Assembly: GCA_021781815.1 (NCBI GenBank)
Contig: JAJXWB010000002.1
Span: forward strand, 124,001-188,000
DNA from: Pseudomonadota bacterium
Lineage (GTDB): Bacteria > Pseudomonadota > Alphaproteobacteria > Rhizobiales > Beijerinckiaceae
Length of the DNA stretch: 64,000 bases
Reading direction: 5' to 3'
Of the stretch, positions 17,333 through 26,501 are shown one piece after another. The notes below the pieces were generated by a model, which was not told the origin of the DNA, made no database searches, and saw only the letters and a list, made by a program, of their open reading frames with translations. Every line of letters begins with the position of its first letter. Positions within the stretch are counted from its first letter, which is position 1. Position numbers and translations under genes: made by a program.

Positions 17333-18328
17333 TTGGAGTTTCCCTATCCCCTGCTCGTCTGCGATGTGGGCGGCACGAATGTCCGCGTCGGCGCTGTGCG
17401 CGAACCAGGCGGCGGCGTGGTCCGGATCGGCAATGTTCCAACGGCGTCCCATTCGACACTCCTTGCGACGATCAAGCCGATGCAGGAACGCGCAATGGTC
17501 CCGGCGCGTTCCCTTCTTGTCAGCGCAGCCGGGCCGATTGATGGCGCGATTGTGCGCTTGACCAACGCCGACCTGACAATAGACGGGCCCGAGATTGCGA
17601 ACGGCTTGGGTCTGGATCAGGGCTTGCTTCTGAACGACTTCGAGGCGCAGGCTTTGGCCTTGCCTCATCTGCCCGAGCAGTGGACGCGCGCGATCGTCGC
17701 GGGCGTGACGATCGCCGAGGGACCGCGCCTGGTGCTCGGGCCGGGAACCGGGCTCGGCGCGGCGGCGCTCCTCGATGCCGGCGGGGCGTGGCTGCCTGTT
17801 CGGACGGAAGCGGGCCATATGTCCTTTGGCGCAACGGATGGGCTGGAGCAGCAGCTCTGGCCGCATCTTGAGCGGGTGGAGGGTCGCGTGACCTTCGAAT
17901 CGGTTCTGTCGGGACCGGGCCTCGTCCGCCTTCACATGGCGCACCGCAAGTTGCACGGTCTGCCGGCCGCGCCGGCGCCGGCGGCGGACATTGTCGCGAC
18001 CGCGGTCGCAGGCGACGCGATGGCGGTCGATACGCTGAAATTGTTCTGGCGGCTGGTCGCGCGCTGCGCCGGCGATCTTGCGCTCGCCTTTCTGGCGCGC
18101 GGCGGGATCACGCTCGCGGGCGGCGTTCTGCCGCGGTTGATCGGCTGGCTCGACCCGGAGGACTTCGCCCGCGTCTTTGTCGCGAGGGCGCCGGTGTCGG
18201 CGTTGGTCGCTTCAATGCCCGTGAAATTGTTGACGGAGCCGGACGCCGCGCTGGTCGGCCTCGCCGCGCTGGCGGCGAAGCCCGAATCTTTCCTGATCGA
18301 CTATGGCCGCCGGGCCTGGCGGCGATGA
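17333..18328 (+). CDS. glk: Glucokinase
   Basis: A 331-residue ROK-distinct, E. coli-type glucokinase. The N-terminal ATP-binding motif CDVGGTNVRVG, the LNDFEAQALAL segment with the catalytic base Asp, GPGTGLGAA, and the zinc-free TEAGHMSF motif are all present. The start is set at the TTG at 17333 because GGAG lies 6 bases upstream and the protein then begins LEFPYPLLVCDVGGT; an ATG at 17252 would overlap the divergent otsB start. Supplies glucose 6-phosphate for glycolysis and for OtsA, which fits the neighbouring trehalose operon. Confidence 0.9.
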   Translation: MEFPYPLLVCDVGGTNVRVGAVREPGGGVVRIGNVPTASHSTLLATIKPMQERAMVPARSLLVSAAGPIDGAIVRLTNADLTIDGPEIANGLGLDQGLLLNDFEAQALALPHLPEQWTRAIVAGVTIAEGPRLVLGPGTGLGAAALLDAGGAWLPVRTEAGHMSFGATDGLEQQLWPHLERVEGRVTFESVLSGPGLVRLHMAHRKLHGLPAAPAPAADIVATAVAGDAMAVDTLKLFWRLVARCAGDLALAFLARGGITLAGGVLPRLIGWLDPEDFARVFVARAPVSALVASMPVKLLTEPDAALVGLAALAAKPESFLIDYGRRAWRR

Positions 18329-18335
18329 GCGAGGA

Positions 18336-18800
18336 TCATGCGGCGTTCGGCGTTGGCGACCGGACCAGGACCGAATAGAGCGCGGAGGCGTCGCGTGTCG
18401 AGCGCAACGTCGAGATCAGGCTCTGCTCGCGGAGCACGCGCGCCACGCGCGACAGCGCGTTGAGGTGGTCGGCGCCGGCCGATTCCGGCGCAATCAGCAG
18501 AAAGATCAGATCAACGGGCGCGTCGTCGAGGGCGTCGAAGTCAATCGGCTTCTCGAGCCGCGCGAACACGCCGAAAATCTTCTGGCATTTCGCGAGCTTG
18601 CCATGCGGGATCGCGATGCCGCCGCCTATGCCGGTCGATCCGAGCCGTTCACGCTGAATGAGCGCATCGAAAATCTCGCGCGCATCGATGCCCGACAGGG
18701 CTGCAGCCCTGTCGCTGAGTTCGAGCAGCGCCTGTTTCTTGCTGTTGCCCTTGAGCGAGGGGATTACCGCCTCGGGCCTAACGAGATCGTTCAGCGGCAT
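18336..18800 (-). CDS. ptsN: PTS IIA-like nitrogen regulatory protein PtsN (EIIA-Ntr)
   Basis: A 154-residue EIIA domain of the nitrogen PTS, with the phospho-acceptor histidine in GGIAIPHGKL and the LIFLLIAPE strand. In proteobacteria it is phosphorylated by NPr and modulates potassium transport, the stringent response and metabolism. It lies 61 bases downstream of hpf, the classical rpoN-hpf-ptsN arrangement. Convergent with glk, with only 7 bases between the stops. Confidence 0.95.
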   Translation of the reverse strand: MPLNDLVRPEAVIPSLKGNSKKQALLELSDRAAALSGIDAREIFDALIQRERLGSTGIGGGIAIPHGKLAKCQKIFGVFARLEKPIDFDALDDAPVDLIFLLIAPESAGADHLNALSRVARVLREQSLISTLRSTRDASALYSVLVRSPTPNAA

Positions 18801-18861
18801 GGTGCGAACCGTCCTGTTGATCGCGCAGACGGCAGGCAATAACCATGCCGCAACGGCTGCA

Positions 18862-19458
18862 TTATTGCGCAACGCCCTGCTTTTGGTCGCCGGTTGGGTC
18901 GAGCCAGCCGATGTTGCCGTCGTTGCGGCGATAGATGATGTTGACGCGGCCCGTTGCCGCATGGCGGAACGGCAGCACCGTGACGCCCGTGAGGTCAAGC
19001 TCTATCACCGCCGCAGCGATCGTCATGGCGTCTAGCCGCGTCGTCGTTTCGGCGATCACGGTCGGCGAATATTCGTGCTCAGCCGGCGCGTCGCGCTCCT
19101 CATCCATCGCCTCCAGCACGTAGCTGGCTACGGTTTCGGCCGCGCCGTTGTCTGTCCCGCCGTGCTTGTGTCCCTTGATCCGGCCTTTGTATCGGCGCAG
19201 GCGCTTTTCGATTCGCTCGGCGGCCTGGTCGAAACATGCATAGGGCTCTTGCGCGCGGCCGTCCGCCTGCAGCGTGACGCCGGAAGGCAGGTGCAGCGTG
19301 CAATCGGCGCGAAACCCGGAGCCCTCCGGCGCAATCGTCACATGGCCTGTCAACGCGCCCTCGAAATACTTGGCCGCTGCGGCGCTGAGCTTCGTCTGCA
19401 CATGCGTGCGCAGAGCTTCGCCGATGTTCATGTTCTTGCCTGAAACCCGCAACGTCAT
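18862..19458 (-). CDS. hpf: Long-form ribosome hibernation promoting factor
   Basis: A 198-residue protein with the N-terminal S30AE/YfiA domain (starting MTLRVSGKNMNIGEALR) and the C-terminal dimerisation domain (about 140-190, with FRHAATGRVNIIYRRNDG) that marks the long form which makes 100S ribosome dimers alone. The ATG is preceded by GAGGA at 4-bp spacing. Lies between rpoN and ptsN. Confidence 0.95.
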   Translation of the reverse strand: MTLRVSGKNMNIGEALRTHVQTKLSAAAAKYFEGALTGHVTIAPEGSGFRADCTLHLPSGVTLQADGRAQEPYACFDQAAERIEKRLRRYKGRIKGHKHGGTDNGAAETVASYVLEAMDEERDAPAEHEYSPTVIAETTTRLDAMTIAAAVIELDLTGVTVLPFRHAATGRVNIIYRRNDGNIGWLDPTGDQKQGVAQ

Positions 19459-19542
19459 CTCTTCCTCAGCTTCTATGGGGATCGTGTTCTTCGACCGGAT
19501 GCCGGCCGTTCTTGAAATGGCGAAGCGCAGCGAGCGGGCAAC

Positions 19543-19571
19543 CGTTACGAGGGCCTGCTCGCGAAGTCAAC
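19543..19571 (-). promoter_or_regulatory. Candidate sigma-70 promoter upstream of hpf
   Basis: On the minus strand TTGACT and TAACGG are separated by 17 bases, about 85 bases before the hpf start, in a 177-bp gap whose rpoN-proximal part is unusually AT-rich. This would give hpf-ptsN a promoter separate from rpoN. Confidence 0.4.
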
Positions 19572-19635
19572 AGGCGTCGCGCAATGACGAAAAAACATTA
19601 AAATCAATAGTCTAGATATAAACTTTCAATTTCGG

Positions 19636-21189
19636 TCACGCAGGTTGCGGCTGGATTGCCGCTTTTTCTCGTCGCCGTTCCACGGATGATGGGATGCGCA
19701 GGCTTTCGCGATATTTGGCGACCGTGCGCCGGGCGATGTCGATATTGGCTGTTTTGAGCCTGGCGACAATGGCGTCGTCCGACAGCACCGCGTCGACGCT
19801 CTCCTGCTCGATCATCTGCTTGATCCGGAATCGGACGGCTTCCGCCGAATGCGCCTCCCCGCCCGACTGCGCGGGAATCGAGGCGGTGAAGAAGTATTTC
19901 ATTTCGAACAGGCCGCGCGGCGTCGCCATGTATTTGTTGGATGTCACGCGCGAGACCGTCGATTCGTGCATTCCGATGGCGTCGGCGATCGTGCGCAGGT
20001 TGAGCGGTCTCAGATGCTCGACGCCATGCGCGAGGAAGCCGTCCTGCTGGCGGACGATCTCGTTCGCAACTTTCAGAATGGTGCGGGCGCGCTGCTCAAG
20101 GCTCTTGGTCAGCCAGTTGGCGTTCTGCAGGCAGGTGGTCAGGAAGGAGCGGTCTCCTTCGGAGACGCGATTTGCGTTGACCGTCGCGACATACGTCTGG
20201 TTGACCAGCACGCGCGGCAGCGCCTCGGTGTTGAGTTCGATCCGCCAGCTGCCGTCGGCGAGTGGCCGCACGATCACATCGGGCGCGACCGGCTGCAGCG
20301 TTTCCCCACCGAACGCGCGTCCGGGCTTCGGGTCGAGACGGCGGATTTCCGACACCATGTCGGCGATGTCCTCGTCGTCGACGCCGCAGATGCGCCGCAG
20401 GGTCGCGAATTCCCTCCGCGCCAGCAGCGGCAGATTGGCGACCAGCGCCTGCATTGCCGGATCGTAGCGGTCGCGCTCGCGCAACTGGATGGCGAGGCAT
20501 TCGGCCAGATCGCGCGCGCCGACGCCGCTTGGGTCGAACGTCTGGATCGTCGCCAGCACGGCGGCGACCCGCGCCTCCGGCGCGCCGAGCCGATGCGCCG
20601 TCTCGGTCAGGCTGTCGCGAAAATAGCCATTTTCGTCGAGCGAATCGATCAGCGCCTGTCCGATCAGCCGATCCGTCGGATCGGGGCGGGCGACCATGAG
20701 CTGTTGGGCGAGATGTTCGGCCAGAGTCGGTTTGGCTGCGACATACGCTTCCAGATTGGCGGCTTCCCCGTCGCCGCCGCCAGACCCGGACGATCCGGTC
20801 CAGGCCGAAGCCGACAGGCCGGAATCTTCGATTGCCGCAGGCGCGGCCGGCGTCGGCGGCGTATCGGCGTCGAAGGCGTTGGACACATCGGTGCCGAGGT
20901 CCGCGGCGAGTTGCGCCCCGTCCACGGCGAGATCGGATCTCGCCCAGTCCGGCGCGTCGGACATATCCGGCCGTTCACTCTCCCCATAGCGATCGATCGC
21001 GGGCGGCGCGTCCGGCGCATCGGCGCTGTCGTCGGCGCGTTCGAGCAAGGGGTTGCGATCGAGTTCATCCTGGACGAAGGCGGAAAGTTCGAGATGGGAG
21101 AATTGCAGCAGCTTGATCGCCTGCAGCAATTGCGGCGTCATGACCAGGGACTGGCCCTGCCGCATCATCAGGCGAGTCGATAACGCCAT
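19636..21189 (-). CDS. rpoN: RNA polymerase sigma-54 factor
   Basis: A 517-residue sigma-54. Region I is the glutamine/leucine-rich N-terminus (LMMRQGQSLVMTPQLLQAI), followed by an acidic, proline-rich region II (about 50-135), the core-binding domain, an HTH and the C-terminal RpoN box ARRTVAKYRE. Region I is needed for enhancer-dependent activation. The ATG at 21189 gives the family start MALSTRL; an upstream in-frame extension is not conserved-looking. The 213 bases to lptB may carry its own promoter. Followed by hpf and ptsN. Confidence 0.97.
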   Translation of the reverse strand: MALSTRLMMRQGQSLVMTPQLLQAIKLLQFSHLELSAFVQDELDRNPLLERADDSADAPDAPPAIDRYGESERPDMSDAPDWARSDLAVDGAQLAADLGTDVSNAFDADTPPTPAAPAAIEDSGLSASAWTGSSGSGGGDGEAANLEAYVAAKPTLAEHLAQQLMVARPDPTDRLIGQALIDSLDENGYFRDSLTETAHRLGAPEARVAAVLATIQTFDPSGVGARDLAECLAIQLRERDRYDPAMQALVANLPLLARREFATLRRICGVDDEDIADMVSEIRRLDPKPGRAFGGETLQPVAPDVIVRPLADGSWRIELNTEALPRVLVNQTYVATVNANRVSEGDRSFLTTCLQNANWLTKSLEQRARTILKVANEIVRQQDGFLAHGVEHLRPLNLRTIADAIGMHESTVSRVTSNKYMATPRGLFEMKYFFTASIPAQSGGEAHSAEAVRFRIKQMIEQESVDAVLSDDAIVARLKTANIDIARRTVAKYRESLRIPSSVERRREKAAIQPQPA

Positions 21190-21402
21190 GCTCTCCACTC
21201 GATGCAGCCCGCGGGCAGGTCGTCCGCCGACCGATGTTGCGCCGCACAATCATATGCGGCCCGTTTTTTGCTTCAAGTGTTTTATCGCGAATGGCGCGTG
21301 GACGGAAATCTTTACCGCGTCATCCTGTGCGCGAGGTTAAGGCCGGTCCGGCGACGCGATCGATCCTCGTCCGGCCGATGGCGGTCGCCTCGCCCGCGCG
21401 GC

Positions 21403-22263
21403 CTACATCCGGAAATCGTCGCCAAGGTAGAACCGCCGCACGTTTGGGTCGGCGATGATCGCCTCCGGCGGGCCTTCGGTGAGGATGCGGCCGGCATGCA
21501 CGATATAGGCGCGATCGGTCATGCCGAGCGTCTCGCGCACGGAATGGTCGGTGATCAGCACGCCTATGCCGCGGTTCTTCAGGTGGCGCACCAGATTCTG
21601 GATGTCGGCGACGGCGAGCGGGTCAATTCCGGCGAACGGCTCGTCGAGCAGCATGAACGAGGGATGTCCGGCGAGCGCCCGCGCGATCTCGCAGCGCCGC
21701 CGCTCGCCGCCCGAAAGCGCGAGGGAATTCACCGCCCGCAGGCGCTTGATGTCGAATTCATCGAGCAGCGCCTCGAGTTCAAAGGCGCGCTTCTGCGGAT
21801 CAGGCTGAGCGATCTCGAGCACCGCGCGAATATTGTCCTCGACACTCAGGCCCCGGAAGATCGACGGCTCCTGCGGCAGATAGCCGATGCCGAGTCGCGC
21901 GCGCCGATACATCGGCAGGTTTGTGACGTCATGCCCGTCCAGTTCGATCAGACCTGCGTCCGGCCGGATCAGGCCGGTAATCATGTAGAACAGCGTCGTC
22001 TTGCCGGCGCCGTTGGGGCCGAGCAGGCCGACCACCTCGCCGCGGCGTAGATAGAGGCTCACGTCCTCGATCACGCGCCGGCGTCGATAGGACTTGCCGA
22101 GATGGTGGATGCCGAGCACATCCTCCTCGGTCGGCACCTCGGCCGAACGCTCGAACGGCTGCTGCAACTCGGGCGGCGCCCCGTGGTCGGACTCGCCAGC
22201 CGGCGCTATGGCCGCCTCTGCCGCACCGCGCCGGGCCAGCCGCGTCAACATGCGCGCCGCCAT
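21403..22263 (-). CDS. lptB: LPS export ABC ATPase LptB
   Basis: The ATPase driving lipopolysaccharide extraction by LptBFGC. The conserved domain (from GIHHLGKSYRRRRVI) carries Walker A GPNGAGKTT, signature LSGGERRR and Walker B MLLDEPFAGIDP, and ends in the LptB tail with DDFRM. About 45 residues of poorly conserved, basic and proline-rich sequence precede it; such N-terminal extensions occur in Rhizobiales LptB. Start uncertain: ATG at 22263 is used, with ATG 22251 and TTG 22416 as alternatives. Downstream of lptA. Confidence 0.93.
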   Translation of the reverse strand: MAARMLTRLARRGAAEAAIAPAGESDHGAPPELQQPFERSAEVPTEEDVLGIHHLGKSYRRRRVIEDVSLYLRRGEVVGLLGPNGAGKTTLFYMITGLIRPDAGLIELDGHDVTNLPMYRRARLGIGYLPQEPSIFRGLSVEDNIRAVLEIAQPDPQKRAFELEALLDEFDIKRLRAVNSLALSGGERRRCEIARALAGHPSFMLLDEPFAGIDPLAVADIQNLVRHLKNRGIGVLITDHSVRETLGMTDRAYIVHAGRILTEGPPEAIIADPNVRRFYLGDDFRM

Positions 22264-22429
22264 TCCCCAGAACGCGCCGGTCCAGCCGGCCCTGGCGGAC
22301 GGCCGGACCTGGTCCTGCGAGGCCGAGGGGGGCGGGGCGTGCAAGGCTGGAGCAACCTCTGATCCTGTCGAACTTCGGCCTACCGCGGTCCGAGCAGGCT
22401 TGCAACGGGACCACAAGCAGGGCGCCGGG

Positions 22430-22939
22430 TTATTGTTTCTCTTTCGTGTCGGCCGTCGAGTCCTTCGGAGTCAAAACCGTTCGCGCGCCCCCGGTGACGG
22501 TCGCCCGCCCGGTCGCGAGATCGTAGATCAGCTTGTCGCCTTGCGTGACCGTCGATCCCTGCGTGAGCGTCACATTGCCGATCAGGTACCATTTGTTGTC
22601 CTGCTTGTCGTAAACGCCGGAATCGCCGGCGCCCACCTTGTCCTTCTGCACGACCGTGACAGGCCCCTTCATCTCGACGCGGCGCACGTCCTGCGACCCT
22701 CCGGCGCCGCTCTTGTCGAGATAGATCGTCATGACGGCGCCGCGCACTTTGGTCGGCCCCTGCGTGGCTACGACCTCGCCGGAATAGACGAGCTTCTGCT
22801 CCTTGTCGAAGTAGTCGAGCTTCGCCGCATCGACCGTATATGGATCCTTGGAATTTGCGCCCGGCAACAGGCTCGCCGCGCCTGCGCCATGCGGCAGGAG
22901 CGCCAGAGCGCCGGCGAGAAGAACGGAACGAAGGTTCAT
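22430..22939 (-). CDS. lptA: LPS transport periplasmic protein LptA
   Basis: A 169-residue OstA-like beta-jellyroll protein that bridges LPS across the periplasm. It has a signal peptide (MNLRSVLLAGALALL...GAGAAS) and repeated strands such as LVYSGEVVATQGPTKVRG and GDKLIYDLATGRATVTGG. The start overlaps the lptC stop by 4 bases (ATGA). lptB follows after a 166-bp gap, or 13 bp if lptB uses its far upstream TTG. Confidence 0.93.
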   Translation of the reverse strand: MNLRSVLLAGALALLPHGAGAASLLPGANSKDPYTVDAAKLDYFDKEQKLVYSGEVVATQGPTKVRGAVMTIYLDKSGAGGSQDVRRVEMKGPVTVVQKDKVGAGDSGVYDKQDNKWYLIGNVTLTQGSTVTQGDKLIYDLATGRATVTGGARTVLTPKDSTADTKEKQ

Positions 22940-23649
22940 TGCCGCGCCGGCCCGGAGTTTTCAGGGGTCGCGGCGGCGCTGTCGTCCTTGCCGCCCTCGA
23001 AGCTTGAATGAACGGAACCGGAAAACGCGACGCATTGGGCGCTCTCGGAAAAAGCAAGGGCGCCGGCCTCGACGACGCCGCCCGGGATCGCGACGCTCAC
23101 TGGTTCCGACGACTGGACGCTGTTCGTTTTCATGTCGATGGACGCGCGCTTCAGATTCATGTCGTAGCGCCCTTCGTTGCGGACGCGCACGATGCCGAAC
23201 AGGTCGAGCTGGTCGGTATCGGAATCGTACTTGCCTTTCAGCGCCTCGACCCGCGTCGTCGAGCCGTCCTTCGCCCCGAGTTTCGCATCGACCTGATCGA
23301 GCTGGAACAGCTTCGGCGTCGTGGTGTCTTGGACGACTGTCGCTGCCTTGATTTCGTAAGGCTGGCCGTCCGCGCGATAGCCGGACAGGCGCGGCCGTTC
23401 CATGGTGATGCGCGTGCCCTCCAGGCCGACTCGCCCCACGCTGAACCCGAGTTCGAACCGGTGCATCGGGTCGAACACGAGCACGAAACCGATCAGCGCG
23501 ACAGCCGAGACGCAGCAGATCACGATCGCCCTGCGCAAAAACTGGACCCGGGCCGTGTGTCGGCGCGAGTCGACGAATGCAGTCGGCCGCCGTCCGCCGA
23601 AATCGGCGAACCGCGCGTTATCCTCGTACTGCGGCGATAGTTCGGACAT
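22936..23649 (-). CDS. lptC: LPS export protein LptC
   Basis: A 237-residue bitopic protein: about 37 cytoplasmic residues, one membrane segment (AIVICCVSAVALIGFVLVF), then a periplasmic LptC domain (GFSVGRVGLEGTRITMERPRLSG onward). LptC passes LPS from LptBFG to LptA. The ATG at 23649 begins MSELSPQYED. Coupled to lptA by a 4-bp overlap. Confidence 0.9.
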   Translation of the reverse strand: MSELSPQYEDNARFADFGGRRPTAFVDSRRHTARVQFLRRAIVICCVSAVALIGFVLVFDPMHRFELGFSVGRVGLEGTRITMERPRLSGYRADGQPYEIKAATVVQDTTTPKLFQLDQVDAKLGAKDGSTTRVEALKGKYDSDTDQLDLFGIVRVRNEGRYDMNLKRASIDMKTNSVQSSEPVSVAIPGGVVEAGALAFSESAQCVAFSGSVHSSFEGGKDDSAAATPENSGPARQ

Positions 23650-23738
23650 CCAATCATTTCCGGAGGGAACGCTCGCGCGTTGCGCTCCAACAATCCGAGC
23701 CCTTTGGCGAAGATAAGGCGAATCTCGGAAACGGGACC

Positions 23739-24353
23739 CTATTCGTGGCTGAATATGTCTGTGTCGGGCCAGCCCATCAAGTCCAGACGCGCGCGCGTCG
23801 GCAGGAAGCCGAAGCAGGCGGCGGCGATTCCGGACCTTCCCTCGCGGTCCAGCATGGCGTCGAGCCGGTCGCGGAGCCTGTGCAGATGAAGCACGTCGGA
23901 GGCCGCATAGGCGAGCTGGGCTTCGGTCAGCGTGTCCGCCCCCCAGTCGGATGACTGCTGCTGCTTGGAAATCTCGACGCCGAGCAATTCGCGCAGCAGA
24001 TCCTTGAGTCCGTGTCTGTCGGTATAGGTGCGGGCGAGCTTGGAGGCGATCTTCGTGCAGTAGACGGGCGTCGTCATCGCGCCGAAGCGGTTGAACAACG
24101 CGGCGATGTCGAACCGCGCGAAATGGAATATTTTCATGACGCCGGGATCGGCGAGCAACGCCTCGAGATTGGGCGCCCTGACCTGGTCGCGCCCGATGCG
24201 CACGACGTCCGCGGTCCCGTCGCCGCGCGAAAGCTGAACCACGCACAGCCTGTCGCGGTGCGGATGGAGGCCCATGGTCTCGGTGTCGATGGCGACGGCC
24301 GCGCCAAAATCGGCGCCGGCGGGCAGATCGCCCTCATGGAAGCGAATGGTCAT
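23739..24353 (-). CDS. Ribonuclease D-like 3'-5' exonuclease
   Basis: A 204-residue DEDDy exonuclease. Exo I is IDTETMGL, Exo II is FHFARFDIAAL and Exo III is YAASDVLHL. It is only about half the length of E. coli RNase D because the HRDC domains are missing; this compact form is widespread in alphaproteobacteria, lies upstream of lptC and probably trims tRNA and other small RNA 3' ends. Confidence 0.9.
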   Translation of the reverse strand: MTIRFHEGDLPAGADFGAAVAIDTETMGLHPHRDRLCVVQLSRGDGTADVVRIGRDQVRAPNLEALLADPGVMKIFHFARFDIAALFNRFGAMTTPVYCTKIASKLARTYTDRHGLKDLLRELLGVEISKQQQSSDWGADTLTEAQLAYAASDVLHLHRLRDRLDAMLDREGRSGIAAACFGFLPTRARLDLMGWPDTDIFSHE

Positions 24354-24537
24354 TGGCGGCCCTGGTGACGGTCGGCGCGGTCTATCAGCAGAGCGCGGGC
24401 TTGTCGACGGCCGACTGGCGCGCCGGCGCCACGCCACAGGCGGCGCAGCGCCCCGCGCGCGCCACAATGAATGGATACGGAGCCGTTCGCGTGGCGAAAC
24501 GACCGCATCCCCGAGCGTGAGACGCCATCCAAAGGGA

Positions 24538-24624
<87 letters not shown>

Positions 24625-24633
24625 CCGGCGCGT

Positions 24634-24662
24634 CTCATACGGGGGGGGCCTCGCGCTGTCAA
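24634..24662 (-). promoter_or_regulatory. Sigma-70 promoter of tRNA-Leu
   Basis: Minus strand: a consensus -35 TTGACA (24657-24662), a 17-base spacer and -10 TATGAG (24634-24639), ending 9 bases before the tRNA 5' end. The spacer contains a run of eight C (eight G on the plus strand). Confidence 0.75.
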
Positions 24663-24753
24663 CGCACACCGCGACGATGGTGCGTATGGCGTCCGCCGTC
24701 GACAGGTTGTATGGGGGGCTGACTCTCAAATTGCGAAGGCTTGGAGCGGTTCA

Positions 24754-25755
24754 ATGGGCGACAATCACGGACGTGATCGGCTGGTGACTGTATTTGGCGG
24801 CTCGGGTTTCGTCGGTCGCCATCTCGTGCGTGAACTGGCGAATCGCGGTTGGCGGGTGCGCGTCGCTTGCCGCAGGCCCGACCTCGCTTTCTTTCTCCAG
24901 CCGCTCGGCCGAGTCGGTCAGGTGACAGCGGTGCAGGCAAACCTGCGCTATCCGGACTCGGTGGCGGCCGCGCTGCGCGGCGCCGACGCCGTTGTCAATC
25001 TCGTCGGCGTGCTGTCGGAAGGCGGACGCCAGAATTTCGAGGCTGTCCACGCATCCGGGGCGGAGGCGGTGGGCAAGGCGGCGGCCGCCGCGGGCATAAC
25101 CGATGTCGTGCATCTGTCGGCCATTGGCGCCGATGCGGGCTCCGAGTCGGTCTACGCCCGGACCAAGGCGATGGGCGAGACCTCGATTCGCGCGGCGGTC
25201 CCGTCGGCCATCATCCTTCGCGCATCTGTGATCTTCGGGCCGGAGGACGGTTTCTTCAATCGTTTCGCCCGCATGGCGCGCATTCTGCCGGCGCTGCCGC
25301 TGATCGGCGCCGATACGAAATTTCAGCCGGTTTTCGTCGGCGATGTCGCGACCGCCATCGTCACCGCGCTCGAAGGCGGCGCGAAACCTGGCGCGACTTA
25401 CGAACTCGGCGGCCCGGAAGTCGCAACCTTCCGGGATCTCGTCCGGTTTGTCTGCTCCGAGACCGGCCGCAGGCCCGTGCTGCTGTCGCTCGGCTTCGGT
25501 CCGGGCAGGCTGATGGCGTGGGCGACCGAGATCGCAAGCAAAGTGTCGTTCGGATTGTTCCCGGCCGTGCTGACCACGACGCGCGATCAGGTCGAGATGC
25601 TGCGCCACGACAATATCGTGTCCGACGCGGCGAAGACGGAAGGGCGCACGCTGGAGGCCCTCGGCGTCACTCCCGAATCGTTCCGCGCGATTGCTCCGAC
25701 CTATCTGTGGCGCTATCGGCGCGCCGGCCAGTTCGACCGTCAGCGGCTGGCCTGA
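24754..25755 (+). CDS. NDUFA9-like NAD(P)-dependent epimerase/reductase (atypical SDR)
   Basis: A 333-residue extended-type SDR of the complex I NDUFA9-like group that is widespread in alphaproteobacteria. N-terminal nucleotide-binding motif VFGGSGFVGRHL; VNLVGVLSEGGRQNF and HLSAIGADAGSES follow, with YARTKAMGE retaining a YxxxK catalytic pair. A GGAG site lies 8 bases before the ATG. It is not in a complex I operon here. From memory of the family, the Caulobacter ceramide reductase CerR is an NDUFA9-like epimerase, which makes this gene, 6.5 kb from a sphingolipid locus, a candidate; a quinone- or complex I-linked role is equally open. Its 3' end overlaps the next gene tail-to-tail by 16 bases. 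Confidence 0.8.
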   Translation: MGDNHGRDRLVTVFGGSGFVGRHLVRELANRGWRVRVACRRPDLAFFLQPLGRVGQVTAVQANLRYPDSVAAALRGADAVVNLVGVLSEGGRQNFEAVHASGAEAVGKAAAAAGITDVVHLSAIGADAGSESVYARTKAMGETSIRAAVPSAIILRASVIFGPEDGFFNRFARMARILPALPLIGADTKFQPVFVGDVATAIVTALEGGAKPGATYELGGPEVATFRDLVRFVCSETGRRPVLLSLGFGPGRLMAWATEIASKVSFGLFPAVLTTTRDQVEMLRHDNIVSDAAKTEGRTLEALGVTPESFRAIAPTYLWRYRRAGQFDRQRLA

Positions 25756-26468
25756 ACGCGCGGCGGCTGCGAGCGAGGCGGACTCTCGACCTCCTGCGGC
25801 GCGAGCTGCTTGTATAGCCGCGCCATGAACGCGACCCCGAAGAGCGGCGTCAGCAGGTTGACGATCGGCACAGCGACGAAGGCGGCGATGAGCAAGCCGG
25901 CCACAAACAGCGTGACCGAGTGGCGCCGCCGCAGCGCGCGCACTTCCTCGAGCGGCTGGAAGCGCAGCGCCGCCAGCTCGAAATACTCGCGGCCCATCAG
26001 ATAGGCGTTGGCGACGAAAAACACGAGAGCGTTGACGCCCGGCAGCAGGAAGACGAGCAGCGCCAGAAAATTCACCCCGAGCGAGACGGCGGCGAATTTG
26101 GTCGCGAGCCACGCTGCGCGTCCCGCCTTCAGCGGCGCGCCGCGCGCGCCCGGCGGATAGATTTCCGTCTCCACCTTGTCGGCGAGGTCGTCGAGAAAGA
26201 ACCCGGCGACCAGCGAGGAGGCGGGAGCCACCAGAAAGGCGAGGCCGACGACGATTCCGATTCCCAGCGCGAAAGAGATTGCGGTCCCCATCCACGGATG
26301 GGGGAACCACGCGGGATTGCTGAGGAAATGCACGGCGAGCCTGTCGAGCCCGATCCAGATCAGCGCCAGCAGGGCAAGCGTCAACGCCAGCACTTTCCAT
26401 AGCGTCGCCCGGAACGGCTGCGTGAAGATCTGGTTGAGCGCCGCATAGGCGGCGGCGAACATGACCAT
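25740..26468 (-). CDS. EI24/CysZ-like integral membrane protein
   Basis: A 242-residue membrane protein with about four long hydrophobic segments and the family sequence LVAPASSLVAGFFLDDLADKVE. Such proteins are named sulfate transporter CysZ or EI24-like; the sulfate role is demonstrated for CysZ of enterobacteria, while function in alphaproteobacteria is mostly unproven. GREYFELAALRF and RRRHSVTLFVAGL near the C-terminus also match the family. Start at 26468 or 26462. It overlaps the 3' end of the NDUFA9-like gene on the opposite strand. Confidence 0.8.
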   Translation of the reverse strand: MVMFAAAYAALNQIFTQPFRATLWKVLALTLALLALIWIGLDRLAVHFLSNPAWFPHPWMGTAISFALGIGIVVGLAFLVAPASSLVAGFFLDDLADKVETEIYPPGARGAPLKAGRAAWLATKFAAVSLGVNFLALLVFLLPGVNALVFFVANAYLMGREYFELAALRFQPLEEVRALRRRHSVTLFVAGLLIAAFVAVPIVNLLTPLFGVAFMARLYKQLAPQEVESPPRSQPPRVQASR

Positions 26469-26501
26469 GAATGAAACCCCTGCGGCGCTCGCGCTGAAAT
26501 G

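Noticed and set aside
16481..18328. A 615-codon frame suggesting a fusion in front of glucokinase
   Set aside because: The first part is antisense to otsB; the kinase starts near 17333 with its own ribosome-binding site.
24751..26400. A 549-codon antisense frame spanning the NDUFA9-like and EI24-like genes
   Set aside because: Low-complexity shadow composition, and both strands are already explained by recognisable proteins.
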